Assembly: GCA_020026285.1 (NCBI GenBank)
Contig: JAHHQS010000012.1
Span: 1-42,710, forward strand
Source of the DNA: Parabacteroides sp.
Lineage (GTDB): Bacteria > Bacteroidota > Bacteroidia > Bacteroidales > Tannerellaceae
Direction: 5' to 3'
Length of the DNA: 42,710 nucleotides
Numbering within the stretch: the stretch's first letter is position 1; each line of letters opens with the position of its first letter. A program made the translations under genes and the position numbers. The notes beneath the pieces are model-generated. The model searched no databases. It had not been told where the DNA came from and saw only the letters and a list, made by a program, of their open reading frames with translations. Shown here in pieces: positions 1 through 7,838 of the stretch.

Positions 1-44
1 ATTAGTAATTAATCAAAAACTGTAAACCATTTCCAGTAAAGGTC

Positions 45-101
45 AAAGGTCAAAGCTTTTTCGGAAAAAGTCTAATGTTTTTGTAAAAAGCTTTGACCTT
101 T
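45..101. repeat. 17-bp perfect inverted repeat (hairpin)
   Basis: Arms at 45-61 and 85-101 are exact reverse complements, with AAGCTTTGACC at their core, around a 23-nt loop. The left arm also contains a short direct repeat, GGTCAAAGGTCAAAG. The right arm ends in a short T run, so this could terminate a plus-strand transcript from a gene left of the window. Seen directly; the terminator role is inferred. Confidence 0.5.
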
Positions 102-155
102 TAAAAAACGACAGGGAAGCAAATTTTTTATTTTTGATAAATACTATAAAAAATA

Positions 156-184
156 AAAAGGCCGGAAATCACTTCCGACCTTTT
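156..184 (-). terminator. Rho-independent terminator of the Dps gene
   Basis: Read on the minus strand, a GC-rich stem (GGTCGGAA / TTCCGGCC, one G-T wobble) with a 4-nt loop is followed by TTTTTATTTTTTA. It lies about 45 bp past the stop codon of the Dps-type gene, the expected place and orientation for its intrinsic terminator. Confidence 0.8.
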
Positions 185-228
185 CCCTTATAATCGCTAT
201 ATTCCTATCTCTAACACGAGAGAAGATT

Positions 229-720
229 TTATTTTTTACAAACATCACCTGATGAATATGCTACTAACATCCAGACCAGCTTTTCCTGTTCCTTTAAATA
301 GTCACTCATCATAGCTACTGTTGATTCGTCACCTGCTTCTGAAGCTGCAGCCATTACCTTACGTTCTTCACCAATCAAATAACCCATTGTATCTAATAGA
401 TTCTTTACGGCCTTGTCTGCACATGATACATCTGACACCTCTTCCAGTTTAGCGACCTTCAAGTAATCGCTGAACTTATTATCTGGCTGTCCACCCAGCA
501 TTAAAATACGTTCTGCAATTTCGTCTACTTTTTCAGCTACATCGTCGTACATGCTTTCGAATTTGCTGTGGAGAACAAAGAAACCGTGTCCTTTGATGTT
601 CCAGTGAAAACCACGAAGATTCGTATAGAATATCTGATAGTCGGCTAATAACTGTTTCAAACCTGCTACTACGTTAGCAACTGCTGATTCATTCAAATGG
701 ATATAATCTAATGTTCTCAT
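229..720 (-). CDS. dps: Dps family ferritin-like DNA-binding/iron-storage protein
   Basis: This is a DNA-protection-during-starvation (Dps) ferritin of about 163 residues: a dodecameric shell that oxidises and stores ferrous iron and limits Fenton chemistry during oxidative stress. The family signature is clear near the N-terminus: LLADYQIFYTNLRGFHWNIKG supplies the His of the inter-subunit ferroxidase site. It is followed by FESMYDDVAEKVDEIAERI with the conserved Asp/Glu ligands. A longer frame begins at 780, but the predicted -7 promoter element lies at 767-774. Transcription should therefore start near 760, inside that extension, so the ATG at 720 (MRTLDYIHLN) is the better start. Single-gene unit with its own terminator. 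In Bacteroides dps is under OxyR control, but I see no OxyR site that I can defend here. Confidence 0.93.
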   Translation of the reverse strand: MRTLDYIHLNESAVANVVAGLKQLLADYQIFYTNLRGFHWNIKGHGFFVLHSKFESMYDDVAEKVDEIAERILMLGGQPDNKFSDYLKVAKLEEVSDVSCADKAVKNLLDTMGYLIGEERKVMAAASEAGDESTVAMMSDYLKEQEKLVWMLVAYSSGDVCKK

Positions 721-766
721 AATTCTATTTTTTTTATTGTTATACATGTTTTCTTTTTCTGTATTG

Positions 767-798
767 CAAAGATAATACATGGCTAATCTATTGTCAAA
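767..798 (-). promoter_or_regulatory. Bacteroidota -33/-7 promoter of dps
   Basis: On the minus strand, TTTG (795-798) is followed after exactly 20 nt by TATCTTTG (767-774). This matches the Bacteroides consensus TTTG-N19-21-TAnnTTTG. It predicts a start near 760-763 and a leader of about 40 nt to the ATG at 720. Confidence 0.7.
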
Positions 799-1010
799 CA
801 GATAATTTATATCAATTAATAGATTTTATCTATTAAACACGACACAGAAGTGTTTATTTCAATTCTTACTTCAAAAGAGATAGACTGAGAACTGTAAAAT
901 TGATATAAATTTTATGAAGCTCTAAAAATCTCATTAAATCCGAACCAAGATACACCTGTCGAAAAAAATCTATATTATCTGCCTGATTATTAACAAACAA
1001 ACATTTATTC

Positions 1011-1018
1011 TATCTTTG
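1011..1018 (+). promoter_or_regulatory. -7 promoter element of thioredoxin lipoprotein gene
   Basis: TATCTTTG matches the Bacteroidota -7 consensus. No good TTTG box is found 20 nt upstream. The rest of the 781-1080 intergenic stretch is AT-rich, and I see no gene in it. Confidence 0.5.
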
Positions 1019-1080
1019 TATCTAATTATAATTAGAGATAAAAATAAATGGATGTTTTATTTTCAATAAAAATTTCTTCT

Positions 1081-2202
1081 ATGAGACTCATAAAAACATT
1101 ATCGCTATTCATTGGAATAATTTTATTCCTTCCTTCTTGCAATCATAAAGCTAATTTCAGTGGAACGTTAACAGGTATTGAAAGTGATACTTTACTTGTA
1201 TTCGTTAACAATATGAGGACAGGGAAACAGTTACGTACTGATACAGTCGCTTTAACTCAAAATCATTTCGAATTACAGCTTCCAGATTCCAACCTTTACA
1301 TCTACTTTACTCCAAAACCCAGTTCTCCAAGAGAACCAATTAGAATGATCACGGGAAAACCTGTTATTTTTTTCCCGGGTAATCATATAATAATAGAAGG
1401 ATCGATTGATGATATAAAGATTTCCGGGAGTGAGCTCTATGATGAATTGGCTCAATTCGACGAGATCCTCCAAATGGAGCAAAGAATCAAAAAAATCAAT
1501 AAGGAATTTACAGAAGCTTATAAAACGAAAGACAAACAACTGCTGGATCAAATAAAGAAAAAAGCAAAAGAGCAATATGAATCCATTTTGACAGCCAAAA
1601 TGGAAGCGATCAAGTCCAATCCTAATAATATGGCTTGTGCTTATTATGCAACGGAATTAAATGCAGAAAAAGGACTTGAAGCAATAAGTCTGTTATCTGA
1701 TCAGGTAAAAAATGGTCCTATGGCTATTCTAATTCAGAAAGCCCAAAAATCATATCAGAAGAGAATTGCCAGAGAAAAAGCTGAAGAAAATATCAAAACA
1801 GGGAAACAAGCTCCCGATTTAAATTTGAATACTATAGATGGCAAGGCAGTGACCTTAGCTTCTTTCAGAGGGAAATATCTATTAATTGATTTCTGGGGAA
1901 CCTGGTGCGGATGGTGTATCAAAGGAATGCCTGAAATGAAAAAGTATTATGCCAAATACAATAAAAAGGTAGAGTTCTTAGGCATTGCTTGTAATGATAC
2001 AGAAAAGAAATGGCGTGAAACGGTAGCCAATCATCAACTTCCTTGGGTTAATGCGATGGAAGGAAATTCTGATGCTTCTGTAAAATATGCAGTAGGAGGT
2101 TTCCCTACCAAGATTCTGATTGATCCGGAAGGAAAGATTGTAGAAATTTTCGTTGGCGAGACTCCTGATCTTTATAAGAAGATGGACGAGCTGTTTAAAT
2201 AA
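1081..2202 (+). CDS. Thioredoxin-fold lipoprotein (DUF4369 + TlpA/AhpC-TSA domain)
   Basis: Predicted lipoprotein thiol-disulfide oxidoreductase of the TlpA/ResA group, about 373 residues. From the ATG at 1081 the N-terminus is a lipoprotein signal (MRLIKTLSLFIGIILFLPSC, lipobox LPSC). An in-frame ATG at 1048 would add 11 residues ahead of it and seems less likely. The N-terminal half resembles DUF4369, followed by a charged, helical Lys/Glu-rich linker. The C-terminal redoxin domain carries WGTWCGWC with the redox pair Cys276/Cys279 and the cis-proline region GGFPTKILID. These proteins act at the periplasmic side of the inner or outer membrane, reducing or reshuffling disulfides; the substrate is unknown. 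It stands alone, followed by a strong terminator. Confidence 0.88.
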   Translation: MRLIKTLSLFIGIILFLPSCNHKANFSGTLTGIESDTLLVFVNNMRTGKQLRTDTVALTQNHFELQLPDSNLYIYFTPKPSSPREPIRMITGKPVIFFPGNHIIIEGSIDDIKISGSELYDELAQFDEILQMEQRIKKINKEFTEAYKTKDKQLLDQIKKKAKEQYESILTAKMEAIKSNPNNMACAYYATELNAEKGLEAISLLSDQVKNGPMAILIQKAQKSYQKRIAREKAEENIKTGKQAPDLNLNTIDGKAVTLASFRGKYLLIDFWGTWCGWCIKGMPEMKKYYAKYNKKVEFLGIACNDTEKKWRETVANHQLPWVNAMEGNSDASVKYAVGGFPTKILIDPEGKIVEIFVGETPDLYKKMDELFK

Positions 2203-2226
2203 GTAGTTATATCAGTTCCAATAATC

Positions 2227-2274
2227 AAACCGGCTTGCAGTTATTCCAGACAGATATACTGCAAGCCGGTTTTT
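2227..2274 (+). terminator. Rho-independent terminator after the thioredoxin lipoprotein
   Basis: A perfect 15-bp inverted repeat (2227-2241 / 2258-2272) with core CCGGCTTGCAG runs into TTTTT on the plus strand. It lies 25 bp past the stop codon at 2202. The opposing ABC operon ends at 2331, so it may also stop that transcript, although the minus-strand T run is short. Confidence 0.85.
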
Positions 2275-2330
2275 ACATCCTACAAGGCAGGTTCCCTCTT
2301 TTCTCCAGGATGTGAGATTACCTGTTTCCT

Positions 2331-3005
2331 TTAAATCTTCACCTCGGTTACCACCTCGCCATCGAACAGATTGATGATTCGGCTGGCATAACCGGCATCG
2401 TGACGCGAGTGAGTTACCATCACAATAGTTGTTCCTTCCTTATTCAGTTCAGTAAGCAGGTCCATGACTTCCTTTCCATTCTTTGAATCCAGATTACCAG
2501 TAGGTTCATCGGCCAATATCAGCTGAGGGTTGGCAACTACGGCACGAGCAATCGCCACACGCTGCTGCTGACCTCCTGATAACTGCTGCGGGAAATGTTT
2601 GGAACGATGGGAGATAGCCATTCTATCCATGGCTTCTTCCACGCGACGCTTGCGCTCAGCTGCTGGAACTCCCATATAAAGCAAAGGAAGTTCGATATTC
2701 TCATACACATTCAATTCGTCTATCAGATTGAAACTCTGGAATACGAAACCAATCACTCCTTTACGTAGGTCGGTACGCTGTGATTCTGTCAGCTGAGCCA
2801 CTTCGGTTCCGTTCAATTGATAAGAGCCACTGCTTGGATTATCCAGTAATCCAAGAATATTCAATAGGGTAGACTTACCGCAACCGGAAGGTCCCATAAT
2901 AGCGACAAACTCGCCTTTCTTCACTTCGATACTGACATTATTCAATGCCCAGGTTTCTACTTCTTCTGTGCGGAATACTTTCTGTAGATTCTCAGTCTTA
3001 ATCAT
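2331..3005 (-). CDS. ABC transporter ATP-binding protein (MacB/LolD type)
   Basis: Cytoplasmic ATPase of a type VII (MacB/FtsX/LolCDE-like) ABC system, 224 residues, full length. Walker A is GPSGCGKST (38-46), the signature is LSGGQ (142-146) and Walker B is LILADE (162-167, catalytic Glu167). The Q-loop (VFQSFN) and H-loop (VTHSR) are intact. It is the last gene of a minus-strand unit of four FtsX-type permeases and the only ATPase in it. It therefore probably powers all of them as a mechanotransmission machine working with periplasmic and outer-membrane partners. The tolC- and hlyD-type genes at 15288-18031 are the likely partners, sharing the predicted sigma-54 control. The substrate is unknown. 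Confidence 0.95.
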   Translation of the reverse strand: MIKTENLQKVFRTEEVETWALNNVSIEVKKGEFVAIMGPSGCGKSTLLNILGLLDNPSSGSYQLNGTEVAQLTESQRTDLRKGVIGFVFQSFNLIDELNVYENIELPLLYMGVPAAERKRRVEEAMDRMAISHRSKHFPQQLSGGQQQRVAIARAVVANPQLILADEPTGNLDSKNGKEVMDLLTELNKEGTTIVMVTHSRHDAGYASRIINLFDGEVVTEVKI

Positions 3006-3041
3006 AATGATATGTTTTAATTAATTGTTTATTCTTTTATT

Positions 3042-5429
3042 TTATTCATTCTTAATCACCTCTACCGGATTGATACGTGATATTCTCCAGATGCGCACAT
3101 AGACCAACGAAGTTACAAGGAGAGCCACTACCAGGAAAATACCTCCATAAAACAAGATGCCTGTGTCGATAAAGACATTGTATGCTTTCTTCATAAGCAT
3201 CAAGATTCCGCCTGACAAAGTAAAGGCAAAGACCGATGCAATGACTACGATACGGATATACAGACGGGCAATGAGTAATGCAATATCACGCACTTTTGCT
3301 CCGTTAATCTTGCGAATAGCCATTTCTTTCTGACGACGTTCTGTATCAAGCGTAATAGCCGAATAAATACCCAGTAAAGAAATCATCAGCGTAACCAGTC
3401 CCATGTACAAGACGATGCCACGAAGCTCATACTCCAAGGCCTGCTCGGCAACAATTTCATCCATCATAGTTTTTGTTTGTGGCTCTATATTGTCGGGCAA
3501 GTAAGCTTTCATCACTTTTTCTATACCTTGAAGTGCTTCAGTTTGCTTATCAGGATTACACTTCACATAACAGTAACCAAAGTAATCGGCAAAGTCATCC
3601 ACTATAAAAAGGAAGCCGTTCTTATTCATGTTACTACAGCTGAATTCATTACAAACACCTTTGACCGTAAAACCTCTATCGGCCGTATCATAAAGCGTCA
3701 TTCCCAATACATCCTTCTTGAGTTGTCTGGCAATTTCACGGTCGATAACGGCTTCATGCAAAGCCGGCACGGTGCCTGATTCCATTTTCACATTCATAAA
3801 GGAAAAGAAATTAGGCGAAACACGATGGGTCATTGCGTCCATATATGAATTTTCCCTTCCTTTTTCAGTATACATACCCCAACCGGAAACTCCTTTCGTG
3901 TAGGCAATGTCTGCCAGAATCACATCTTCCACTCCCGACTGTTGTTTGATTTTACTGACAATCTCTCTGCGCTGCTGCTGATTGAGGAAGGTATAATCCA
4001 AAGATACCCCCACAATGTTTTCTTTTTCCTCGTTCGACAAAGTACCGAACATAGTTCGGGTGGATAATTCCGCCTGCTCATAGAGTGCAACTGTCAGAGT
4101 AATGAAGACAATTCCAATGAACAACTGTACGCCAAGAAGGATATTACGAAGGCGGTGCTTTCCGTAACGGTTGGTTCCTCCGAACAGACCCGACTGAATC
4201 TTAATCTTACGTAACTTTAAAACGACCAAAGCAGATAATAAAGCACAAACCAATAATAGGGCAATGAGATAGGAAAATATATGCCCCATTAAGATAGTCG
4301 GATTTATAATCAATGAGAATTGATACATATCGATATGAAACCAGGGAGCCAACAGTTCGACCAGTTCGAACGTAAGACAGGCCGCTATCACAACAGGCAA
4401 GGCCGATTGAGTGAATAACAGGAGGAACTGCCTGCCGAACCCCGCACCGTTCACCCGACGGATATTGAACTCTCGTATACGAGTCAGGAACGAGCCTATC
4501 AGGAAATAGAAGAAATTCAAGAGACTCACCAACAGCACCAACGAACCAGCCACCAATGTGATGGCCGAAAAGATAGAAGCAGGCGACTGCCGCCAGAACA
4601 CTTCCCCGAAAGCATTAAATTGAACGTACATCTCTTCATCCCAAAGCGGATAGGTAATCTTGCGGGCTTCTACCTCCTGATTACACTGAGCTATCGTTTT
4701 CTTTCCCGGCATCGCATAAATCCAGCAACCGGTCAGTCCTTCTCTGACCTTATTTTGTAATCGTCCTTCACTATCATTCACAGTCAACGCATGAATCTGA
4801 CCTAAAAAATCGAAGCTGCAATTGGCTGGTATATCTTTCATCACCGCCTGAACCGTATAAGCTATTCCTCCCTCTTTAGGTGTACTTTGAGGAGAAGTAT
4901 ACAATCGACGACCCAATACAAGGCGTTTGCCAATAGCTTTTTCCGGTGAACCAAATATACGAGTAGCCATGCTCTCAAAAAGGATAACTGCATTTTGCGT
5001 ATGAACAGCCTGCTGCCATGAGCCAACAGTAATAATCGGTGTAAAGAAACGATGATAGGTCGTATCTACTTCCATACATTTAAGCGTATAAGGCAGAAGT
5101 TTCTCGGCCTCCACTTCTACATTATATTCTCTATCGTCGGGATAAGTCACCACACATGTCGGGAAGTCAAATCCTTCATTCTTTAGTCTGACAGCCAGTT
5201 CTGCCGGAACTCCGGCTATATCCCTACCAGATTCCATTCGCTGCAAAGTAACCTGTGCTATTTCGTTTCTTCTCTCGAAACATTCATCAGTGGCATTGAT
5301 AAAGCGACTGATGTAAAGGCACACGCTGAAGCAGAGCAGAGCTAGTCCAACGCCAACAATGGCGATAAGGTTCTGCACCTTGTATTTCATCAAATGCCTT
5401 ATAGCTGTTGTTATATAATGTCGTATCAT
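3042..5429 (-). CDS. ABC transporter permease, double FtsX/MacB-PCD type (permease 4)
   Basis: Inner-membrane permease of the MacB/FtsX superfamily, 795 residues. The layout is TM1 (about 20-42), a periplasmic MacB_PCD-like domain to about 280, a three-helix FtsX bundle (about 285-400), a second TM near 430, a second periplasmic domain, and a last three-helix bundle ending INPVEVIKNE. Each half has a cytoplasmic coupling segment (REFNIRRVNGAG and KEMAIRKINGAK), so the chain is effectively two fused FtsX units. It is 36 bp from the ATPase and 29 bp from the preceding permease, which fits co-transcription. Confidence 0.92.
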   Translation of the reverse strand: MIRHYITTAIRHLMKYKVQNLIAIVGVGLALLCFSVCLYISRFINATDECFERRNEIAQVTLQRMESGRDIAGVPAELAVRLKNEGFDFPTCVVTYPDDREYNVEVEAEKLLPYTLKCMEVDTTYHRFFTPIITVGSWQQAVHTQNAVILFESMATRIFGSPEKAIGKRLVLGRRLYTSPQSTPKEGGIAYTVQAVMKDIPANCSFDFLGQIHALTVNDSEGRLQNKVREGLTGCWIYAMPGKKTIAQCNQEVEARKITYPLWDEEMYVQFNAFGEVFWRQSPASIFSAITLVAGSLVLLVSLLNFFYFLIGSFLTRIREFNIRRVNGAGFGRQFLLLFTQSALPVVIAACLTFELVELLAPWFHIDMYQFSLIINPTILMGHIFSYLIALLLVCALLSALVVLKLRKIKIQSGLFGGTNRYGKHRLRNILLGVQLFIGIVFITLTVALYEQAELSTRTMFGTLSNEEKENIVGVSLDYTFLNQQQRREIVSKIKQQSGVEDVILADIAYTKGVSGWGMYTEKGRENSYMDAMTHRVSPNFFSFMNVKMESGTVPALHEAVIDREIARQLKKDVLGMTLYDTADRGFTVKGVCNEFSCSNMNKNGFLFIVDDFADYFGYCYVKCNPDKQTEALQGIEKVMKAYLPDNIEPQTKTMMDEIVAEQALEYELRGIVLYMGLVTLMISLLGIYSAITLDTERRQKEMAIRKINGAKVRDIALLIARLYIRIVVIASVFAFTLSGGILMLMKKAYNVFIDTGILFYGGIFLVVALLVTSLVYVRIWRISRINPVEVIKNE

Positions 5430-5458
5430 AAATCTATTTGTTTTCTTTTTCTAATTCT

Positions 5459-7819
5459 TTATTCACTCTTCAATGCCTTCACCGGATCTATTTGTAACAG
5501 GAAATAAGCCTGAATACAAATGGCTGCTACCGAAACCAACCATATAATCAGGAATGGAAGAATGAAATCGATCATACTAAAGGATACATGATAAGCAAAC
5601 TGCCCAAACCAGTTACTCAACCAATAATAAGTGAATGGTAAAGCCAACAGATAGGAGAGAACGGCATAAATGGTGAACGGTTTATTCAGCAGCCAGAGCA
5701 GCTGCCAGCGACTGGCTCCATGTATCTTCCGGATACTTATTTCACGAATCCTTTGACGAGTTGCATACCACGAAATGGCAAACAAGCCAAACAAAGTAAG
5801 CAGCAGACCTATCACGGCATAGACAGTCAGAACTTGTGTAAAGGAAATTACTTTATTATTCCGCTTCATAAAGTCCCGGTGCAAATCGGTATAACTAAAT
5901 GTTCCTTCATGATTCATTTCCTTCCATATCGTTTCTATCTGAGTCATTGTTTCTTCTTTGTTCTCATTCTTCAAACGGATATCCAGAACATTCGCTTTTT
6001 TTATCTGCTCTGCTTTCGGGAAATAGATTACGGTTGGTGTAATCTCTTTTTCCAATGAATTTATAGGGAAGTCACGCACAACTCCTTCAATTACATAAAG
6101 AGAATCCGCTAAAGAATCAAATTCTCTCAAAGGATGTCCTATCGGATTTGTTTCCCGTGGAACAAGATTTCGAACATAACTTTCGTTCACTAATACGGGA
6201 TAAGCCTGTTCCTGACATATTTCTTTCAGCGGCTTTCCTGCTATCTGTTCTATTCCCATGGTATGCAGATATTGCTCGTCACCATAAAGCATCAACAGGA
6301 AAGTTCGTTTCTCTGTTCCATCCTGTTGTTTCACTTGCAGTTCACGAATAGGAGACTGAAGTATCTGTCCTTGGGAAAGAGAGATAGATTCAATACCTTT
6401 TACCCGTTTCTCCAGTTCCGCTTTTAATGAAGATGCCGGAGGAGCAAATGGATCTCCAATCTCGATACAATCTTTATAACAGGAAGCATTTTCTGTCACC
6501 ATCTGCTGTTGTTTGTAAGCCATCAAAGTAGAAAGAATCAATCCACAGGAAATGGCAAACTGAACGATAACAAGTAATGCTACGAAGAATTGCTTCCGTC
6601 GGCCCGTATAACTGGTTTTATATTCACTATAAGAGAGATGCATCAACCGATGACTCATGTACCAGGCCGGAACTACAGCCATCAATAAAAGGAAGCCGAG
6701 CAGGAGAGGAAGCATCTGCCCACTGAAGAAGTAAGACATTTCCAGTCGCGAACCTAATACAGCGTTAAAGGCCGGTAGACAATCACTGATAATCAATAAA
6801 GAGAACAGGAAAGAAATGGCTACAGTCAGAACCACATCACCAAACAATTGGAAACGAATCTCCTTCATTCCTCCACCCATCAGCTTCTCCACATAAATCA
6901 TCTTCAACTGCTGCATCAGACGGCTCAAGCTCATATTTGTATAATTACAACAAGCAATGATTAGTATCAGCAAAGCTGCCAGCAATCCAACATAAAGCAA
7001 CTGAACCTGTGTCTGCTGGATAAAAGATAACGGCTGCTGCTGAGTTCCCTTCTTATCTACGAAATACAAATCGGACAATGGATCAACATAATACTTTAAT
7101 TGGCCAGGCATCAGGGTAGGAATAGACTGATCGGCGTTTATAGCCTTTACTATCTGTTGTGCCGAACCTCCTTTTACCAGTTTCAGAAAAGCAACTCCGC
7201 CCCAGTAATCTGCAGTCAGACTGGTTAACATATCATATTTCAGAAGCGATTGTGTCCGTTCTTTAAAGACAGCAGTAACCTCCAGAGAACGTTTCTGTTT
7301 ACCAGAGCCAAAATCAATTATCTTTCCCAAAGGATTCTGTTTGCCAAACAAACGATTGGCCACACGCTGACTCAGCGCCACTTTATCCGGTTCGGCAAGC
7401 GTGCGGAAAATATCTCCAGCAACAATATCCATCGGGAAAAAAGAATTTATGGCAGAGTCTACTCCCAGAACAATAAGATCTTTCAACTCTGTTGATTGAT
7501 ATTGAACTGTTGAGGCTTCAAAACTTTGTACCCGCATAAAACCATCCACACCACTAATCTTATCCTTTATCTGCTGCGGAATATCTTTGGCGGCATAAGC
7601 GACTTTTTCTCCTTGTTCCATCGGATTATCTTGACGCAGACAATACACATCATCTTTGTAAGGGTTACCATATTCTATATGGTAATCGTGCATAAAGTAA
7701 GTCAGCAATAAGTTTGTACAAGCCAGTCCAACGGACAGACTGACAACCGCCACCAGAAAGAACAGCTTATTCCTCCACCAGTTGCGTACAATCAGCTTTA
7801 ACAGATTTAATTGTTTCAT
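5459..7819 (-). CDS. ABC transporter permease, double FtsX/MacB-PCD type (permease 3)
   Basis: Second copy from the promoter-distal end of the permease series, about 786 residues. The start at 7819 (MKQLNLLKLIVRNWWRNK) puts the first TM in the family position. A longer start at 7846 would overlap the upstream stop codon by 8 nt and adds only a basic stretch. Two FtsX halves are visible, with coupling segments MIYVEKLMGGGMKEI (diverged) and REISIRKIHGASRWQ, and a C-terminal IDPVKALKSE. It is the most diverged of the four, which suggests subunit specialisation rather than a recent duplication. Confidence 0.9.
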   Translation of the reverse strand: MKQLNLLKLIVRNWWRNKLFFLVAVVSLSVGLACTNLLLTYFMHDYHIEYGNPYKDDVYCLRQDNPMEQGEKVAYAAKDIPQQIKDKISGVDGFMRVQSFEASTVQYQSTELKDLIVLGVDSAINSFFPMDIVAGDIFRTLAEPDKVALSQRVANRLFGKQNPLGKIIDFGSGKQKRSLEVTAVFKERTQSLLKYDMLTSLTADYWGGVAFLKLVKGGSAQQIVKAINADQSIPTLMPGQLKYYVDPLSDLYFVDKKGTQQQPLSFIQQTQVQLLYVGLLAALLILIIACCNYTNMSLSRLMQQLKMIYVEKLMGGGMKEIRFQLFGDVVLTVAISFLFSLLIISDCLPAFNAVLGSRLEMSYFFSGQMLPLLLGFLLLMAVVPAWYMSHRLMHLSYSEYKTSYTGRRKQFFVALLVIVQFAISCGLILSTLMAYKQQQMVTENASCYKDCIEIGDPFAPPASSLKAELEKRVKGIESISLSQGQILQSPIRELQVKQQDGTEKRTFLLMLYGDEQYLHTMGIEQIAGKPLKEICQEQAYPVLVNESYVRNLVPRETNPIGHPLREFDSLADSLYVIEGVVRDFPINSLEKEITPTVIYFPKAEQIKKANVLDIRLKNENKEETMTQIETIWKEMNHEGTFSYTDLHRDFMKRNNKVISFTQVLTVYAVIGLLLTLFGLFAISWYATRQRIREISIRKIHGASRWQLLWLLNKPFTIYAVLSYLLALPFTYYWLSNWFGQFAYHVSFSMIDFILPFLIIWLVSVAAICIQAYFLLQIDPVKALKSE

Positions 7820-7838
7820 GATATATCTTTTTCTTTTC

